From Pedobacter sp. AK013 (GTDB lineage: Bacteria; Bacteroidota; Bacteroidia; Sphingobacteriales; Sphingobacteriaceae): 64,000 nt of DNA. A model generated the notes under the pieces. That model searched no databases. It was not told the DNA's origin and worked only from the letters and a program-made list of their open reading frames with translations. The stretch's first letter is position 1; each line of letters begins with the position of its first letter. Where the stretch lies: positions 62,001-126,000 of the forward strand of contig NZ_JACHCQ010000010.1 in the NCBI RefSeq assembly GCF_014205835.1, read 5' to 3'. Both the position numbers and the translations under genes were made by a program. This document shows, piece after piece, positions 60,597 through 64,000 of the stretch.

Positions 60597-61781
60597 ATGG
60601 ACTTATCCCCCAACAAACAACCAAATTTCGACAACACGGAAATAGCTTTCCGTCAAAAATCTAACCACGAACTAAAAAAAGCATACTGGCTTTTTAAAAT
60701 GATCGGAAGTAATTTTCTTACTAAAGTTGGTCCGGCCATTACAAACTTCTTTTTAAATATCGGTTTGCCAATTCAGGGTGCAATTAAAGCAACTATTTTT
60801 CAGCAGTTTTGCGGTGGCGAAACCATTGCCGAATGTGATAAAGCCATTGAACAACTACATAAAGGTGGTGTAGGCACCATTTTAGATTATTCGGTAGAAG
60901 GAGAAGAAGAAGAACAGGTTTTTGATGAAACCTGTGCCGAAATTATCCGCACCATTATCCGTGCTGACGGTGATGTTAAAATTCCGATTACGGTTTTCAA
61001 AATTACCGGAATTGGCCGTTTTGCCTTATTGCAAAAACTAGATGCTAAAGAAACCCTAAACGCCAGTGAAGTGGCAGAGTACGAAAAGGTAAAACAACGT
61101 TGCGAAATGATCTGCCAAACAGCTTTCGATAAAGGCGTACCCATTATGATCGATGCGGAGGAAACCTGGATTCAGGATACAATCGATGATTTGGCCTTAG
61201 CAATGATGCGTAAATTTAACCGTGAACGGATTATTGTTTACAATACTTACCAAATGTACCGTCATGATAAGTTAGCCGATATGAAAGCAGACCATTTAAT
61301 TGCTAAAGCGGATGGTTTTATTCTGGGCGTTAAAATGGTTCGGGGTGCTTACATGGAAAAAGAACGTAAACGTGCAGCAGAAATGGGATATCCTTCGCCA
61401 ATTCAGCCAGATAAGGCAGCATCAGACCGCGATTACAACGAATCTTTACGCTATTGTGTTGATCATATTGAAGACATTGCCATTGTTGCCGGAACACACA
61501 ATGAAGATAGCAGCCGCTTATTAACTTATCTTTTAGAAGAAAAAAATATAACGCATAATCATCCTCATGTATATTTTGCCCAATTGTTAGGAATGAGTGA
61601 TAACTTAAGCTTTAACCTTGCAGATTCGGATTATAATGTGGCAAAATATGTTCCCTACGGGCCAATTAAAGCGGTAATGCCTTATTTATTCAGAAGAGCG
61701 CAAGAAAATACTTCAGTGGCCGGACAAACAGGCCGTGAGTTAGGTTTGATTGAAAGAGAATTAAAAAGAAGGAAACTGTAA
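60597..61781 (+). CDS. Proline dehydrogenase family protein
   Basis: A 394-aa FAD-dependent proline dehydrogenase of the monofunctional PRODH type, oxidising proline to pyrroline-5-carboxylate. The TIM-barrel motifs are visible: GVGTILDYSVEGEEEE near 98, VPIMIDAEETWIQD near 180, FILGVKMVRGAYMEKERKRA near 240 and VAGTHNEDSSRLLTYLL near 297, and FRRAQENTSVAGQTGRELGLIERELKRR at the end. No P5C dehydrogenase is fused or adjacent. Divergent from the S4-aroB operon. Confidence 0.93.
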   Translation: MDLSPNKQPNFDNTEIAFRQKSNHELKKAYWLFKMIGSNFLTKVGPAITNFFLNIGLPIQGAIKATIFQQFCGGETIAECDKAIEQLHKGGVGTILDYSVEGEEEEQVFDETCAEIIRTIIRADGDVKIPITVFKITGIGRFALLQKLDAKETLNASEVAEYEKVKQRCEMICQTAFDKGVPIMIDAEETWIQDTIDDLALAMMRKFNRERIIVYNTYQMYRHDKLADMKADHLIAKADGFILGVKMVRGAYMEKERKRAAEMGYPSPIQPDKAASDRDYNESLRYCVDHIEDIAIVAGTHNEDSSRLLTYLLEEKNITHNHPHVYFAQLLGMSDNLSFNLADSDYNVAKYVPYGPIKAVMPYLFRRAQENTSVAGQTGRELGLIERELKRRKL

Positions 61782-61871
61782 TTCCGTTTACAGTTTTCGG
61801 TTAACAGTTGGTAGCTTTCAGTTTTGGGCGGTTATTGATACTGCCAACTGAAAATTGCCCTTCAATCATTC

Positions 61872-61938
61872 CGTCATACTGAACTTGTTTCAGTATCTAT
61901 CATGAGGTAAAGGACCCTGAAATAAATTCAGGGTGACG
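61872..61938. repeat. REP-like palindromic element, copy 3
   Basis: Third full copy of the element at 6751-6819: arms CGTCATACTGAACTTGTTTC and CCTGAAATAAATTCAGGGTG. It stands in a 410-base gap that holds two more structured repeats and no gene. Half copy at about 62008-62034 (CCTGCTGAATTTAGTTCAGC). Confidence 0.7.
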
Positions 61939-62119
61939 AACTGAAAATACTGAGACGTTATAGCTACCCGCCAATTGAAAATTGCCAACTGTTTTTTATT
62001 TCCGTATCGTCCTGCTGAATTTAGTTCAGCATCTTTCATCTTATAATGGTTCATTATTTTTTTGGGGAGAAATGAACACGTAGCAGTCCTTCGGTACCTT
62101 CAGCTTCCCTTTACACTGT

Positions 62120-62143
62120 ATCCCCAATGAAAAATTGGGGGAT
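62120..62143. repeat. ATCCCCAAT hairpin repeat, copy 2
   Basis: Stem ATCCCCAAT/ATTGGGGGAT around GAAAA, with flanks resembling those of the copy at 5187-5210. The change of CG to AT at the stem top is matched on both arms, so pairing is kept. Confidence 0.6.
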
Positions 62144-62191
62144 GCCGCTTCAATCGAGTTTAGGTTGAGCGGTAGCTTTTTGTGCACAAAA

Positions 62192-62512
62192 TTATTTCTT
62201 TACTACAAATGATTGTTTGCCCGTTAACAGGTCGTAAAAGAGGATAAAATCGCTCACTAAGCTATAACCTGGATATTGAAAAGTTGCAGGCTTGTTTTTC
62301 TCGAAAAAGAAGTGCCCCACCCATGCAAAACCGTATCCCAATACAGGTATGGCTAAAAAGAAATGCCAGTTGTGAAAAAGAAATCCTGTAAAAAAGGCAA
62401 GGCAAACCAATGCGGTACCAATAAAATGTAAAATGCGCGATGTGGTATTGGTATGTTCTGACAAATAAAAAGGGTAGAACTCTTTTAGCGATTTAAACTT
62501 TTTTTCTGACAT
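62192..62512 (-). CDS. Mpo1-like (DUF962) membrane protein
   Basis: A 106-aa protein of the DUF962/Mpo1 family with about two membrane helices (residues 32-66) and histidines placed as in the family (YLSEHTNTTSRILHFIGTAL, WVGHFFFEKNKPATFQYP). Mpo1 of yeast is a 2-hydroxy fatty acid dioxygenase; the bacterial role is inferred. It lies 9 bases downstream of a HAD hydrolase gene. Confidence 0.9.
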   Translation of the reverse strand: MSEKKFKSLKEFYPFYLSEHTNTTSRILHFIGTALVCLAFFTGFLFHNWHFFLAIPVLGYGFAWVGHFFFEKNKPATFQYPGYSLVSDFILFYDLLTGKQSFVVKK

Positions 62513-62520
62513 ATACTAAT

Positions 62521-63156
62521 TTACAAAATTCCATTCGCTTTTAAAAAAGCACCCAGCTGTGCCGGTTTTTCGGTCATTAGTAATGCATTTAATCCTACCT
62601 TTTTAGCGCCTTCAATATGCTGCGGACTATCGTCTATAAATAAAGTTTCTGCAGGATTGAGGTTGTTTTCTTTTAATACCTGTTCGAAAATATTTGTATT
62701 AGGCTTACGCAACTTCATGTGCTGAGAGAAATAGGCTTTCTCAAAATAAGCATCGTAATTATTGATCTGGAAGGTTGCCTTTAAATAATTGATAATCCAG
62801 TCGTAATGGATTTCGTTATTGTTGCTGAGCAAAAATGTACGGTACTTTTCTTTTACCGCTAACAGCAAGTCGTGGTTTTCCTGTATGGTTCCGATCAATA
62901 AACTGTTCCATGCATCATCAATCTGCTGGTCGGTTAATTCTGGTTTTCCTGCGGCTTTTCTAATTCCTGCTCTAAATTCGGCAGGAGAAATTGCACCCGT
63001 TTCAAAATCATCAAATAGTTGGTTGTGTGCTTTGTGAGCAAAGAAATTTTCAATATCGGTAATGCCCAATTTTTGAAAAGAAGCCTGCGCAATTCTGAAA
63101 TCGATATCGAATATTACGTTTCCGTAATCGAAAATAATGTTTTTAATGTTTTGCAT
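62521..63156 (-). CDS. HAD-family phosphatase
   Basis: About 211 aa from the ATG at 63156 (an earlier in-frame ATG at 63180 gives a poor extension). HAD motifs: IIFDYGNVIFDID at the N-terminus (nucleophile Asp in DYGNV), LLSNNNEIH near 110, KPNTNIFEQVL near 150 with the conserved Lys, and FIDDSPQHIEGAKKVG near 173. Cap domain is alpha-helical (type C1). Substrate not predictable. Operon with the Mpo1-like gene. Confidence 0.9.
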   Translation of the reverse strand: MQNIKNIIFDYGNVIFDIDFRIAQASFQKLGITDIENFFAHKAHNQLFDDFETGAISPAEFRAGIRKAAGKPELTDQQIDDAWNSLLIGTIQENHDLLLAVKEKYRTFLLSNNNEIHYDWIINYLKATFQINNYDAYFEKAYFSQHMKLRKPNTNIFEQVLKENNLNPAETLFIDDSPQHIEGAKKVGLNALLMTEKPAQLGAFLKANGIL

Positions 63157-63400
63157 GGAAATCTTTAAGATTTGCTGCAAAGATATTATTGCTGGATTAA
63201 TGAAAGCTATTAAATCACGTTTTTTTAAAATAAATTTTCAGTAAATACACATCAAAGATTAAGAATAGGTAAAATACATAGATGCTAACAAAGTCGGCAT
63301 GGTTATCTACTCAAAGTATTTTAAAAGGATAAATTGATAAGAAAATCAAAATATAACTTTTGTATGCAGATAAACTAAGATACAATTGTATAATTAAAAA

Positions 63401-63775
63401 TTACTTTGAGATCAGCTTGGTGGTTGTTTTTCTATGCTTCGCACCCCAATCACTTAATTGTGACCAAATAGGCACTAACTCTTGGGCAATTTCTGTAAGT
63501 TCATAATCTACCTTTGGTGGTACTTCGGCATAAACAGTTCTTTTAACCAAGCCTGCTTTTTCCAGTTCTCTTAGCTGTAGAGTTAGCATTCGTTCTGTAA
63601 TCCCATTAATCCTATCACGAAGCTCACTAAAACGTAGTTTTCCATTTTCAAGCTTACACAAAATCAACAATTTCCATCTCCCGCCAATCATACAAACTGC
63701 ATATGTCAAGTCACACCCCTCCATTATGGTTTTCTCGTTGTGCATATTGGTTGAATTTTCTTTTCTCTTTCCCAT
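63401..63775 (-). CDS. HxlR-family transcriptional regulator
   Basis: A 124-aa winged-helix regulator of the HxlR/MarR-like group (ACTYAVCMIGGRWKLLILCKLENGKLRFSELRDRINGITERMLTLQLRELEKAGLVKRTVYAEVPPKVDYELTEIAQEL; domain residues 22-110). The Cys near residue 22 (MEGCDLTYAVCMIGG) is the redox-sensing position in some HxlR proteins. Its start faces a secreted protein gene at 63870, a probable target. Secure as family. Confidence 0.92.
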   Translation of the reverse strand: MGKRKENSTNMHNEKTIMEGCDLTYAVCMIGGRWKLLILCKLENGKLRFSELRDRINGITERMLTLQLRELEKAGLVKRTVYAEVPPKVDYELTEIAQELVPIWSQLSDWGAKHRKTTTKLISK

Positions 63776-63869
63776 TACTTACAAATTTGTTCGTACCATA
63801 CAAATAGCCGTATACTATACAAAAGTAGGGATTACTGAATAATTTTGCTTGTTCAATTTAAATAAATTA

Positions 63870-64000
63870 ATGATGTACAAACATATTTTTACTTTCATCG
63901 CCAGTTTGGTGATATTAAACAGTTCGGCACAAACCACTTTATTAAAAGAAAGATTAGATAACTTATCCAATCGGCTTATTGCAAACAATGAGGTCGGAGG
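63870..64000 (+). CDS. Partial secreted protein, cut by the window end
   Basis: Only the first 43 codons are present. From the ATG at 63870 (or the next at 63873) a signal peptide is clear (YKHIFTFIASLVILNSSAQ), then TTLLKERLDNLSNRLIANNEVGG. The mature start is of the type seen before serine beta-lactamase-like or esterase domains, but too little is visible to decide. It is divergent from the HxlR gene and probably controlled by it. Confidence 0.6.
   Translation, partial: MMYKHIFTFIASLVILNSSAQTTLLKERLDNLSNRLIANNEVG

Noticed and set aside
1..64000. CRISPR arrays, tRNA and rRNA genes, phage genes
   Set aside because: No regularly spaced repeats, no cloverleaf with TTCGA arm and no phage structural genes were found on either strand.

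Overview
The window is from a Bacteroidota genome, most likely Sphingobacteriaceae and Pedobacter-like. It is AT-rich, starts lack strong Shine-Dalgarno sites, several promoters fit the Bacteroidota form TTG-N18-21-TAnnTTTG, and many genes are typical of the group (DUF3822 beside rsmD, DACNV sensor, fused E1 dehydrogenase, DAHP synthase-chorismate mutase, LytTR systems, dispersed hairpin repeats). No tRNA, rRNA, CRISPR array or complete insertion sequence was seen.

Layout. 0.1-9.4 kb: ECF sigma factor with a membrane protein, coaD, rsmD/DUF3822, DACNV sensor, RecD-like helicase, MCP-type four-helix protein, S1-domain protein, scramblase-like protein. 9.5-16.5 kb: an asymmetric heterodimeric ABC exporter, a SMP-30 protein, a cold-shock protein and small unknowns. 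16.8-24.6 kb: a ten-gene minus-strand molybdenum cofactor cluster. 25.0-30.4 kb: tatA, lipoprotein MsrB, a Tat-exported YedY-type molybdoenzyme with its cytochrome b partner, a DUF1223 thioredoxin-like protein, an ECF sigma factor with a zinc-binding anti-sigma factor, a methionine-rich periplasmic peptide and a peroxiredoxin-like protein. 30.8-40.7 kb: oxidoreductase, hydrolase, GT39 and PAP2 envelope genes, an M60 peptidase and a LytS/LytTR pair. 40.7-44.6 kb: a gene-poor accessory stretch with a HTH regulator, two unusual nested inverted-repeat elements, a small RNAP alpha-CTD-like ORF and an unknown 383-aa protein. 44.6-52.9 kb: aminotransferase, DUF1573, fused E1 dehydrogenase, TPR histidine kinase and LytTR regulator. 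52.9-60.5 kb: shikimate/aromatic genes (aroC, aroA, DAHP synthase-CM, pheA, aroB). 60.6-64 kb: proline dehydrogenase, Mpo1-like, HAD, HxlR, and the start of a secreted protein.

Two systems stand out. (1) The 25-30 kb block looks like a Bacteroidota version of the hypochlorite/methionine-sulfoxide response known from Azospira suillum (SigF/NrsF, MrpX, YedY1). Four starts here share the box TGTAAGG-N15-C(G/T)ACTAA, which defines a candidate regulon of the local sigma factor: sigma/anti-sigma, methionine-rich peptide, msrB, and the DUF1223-cytochrome b-YedY operon. The adjacent molybdenum cofactor cluster and tatA would supply cofactor and export. (2) pheA is preceded by a complete transcription attenuator: a Bacteroidota promoter, a 20-codon leader peptide with a Tyr/Phe-rich core, an antiterminator arm overlapping the leader stop, and a strong terminator just before the pheA start.

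Intergenic spaces are full of dispersed palindromes of several families, a MITE-like element, and candidate small RNAs, described individually.
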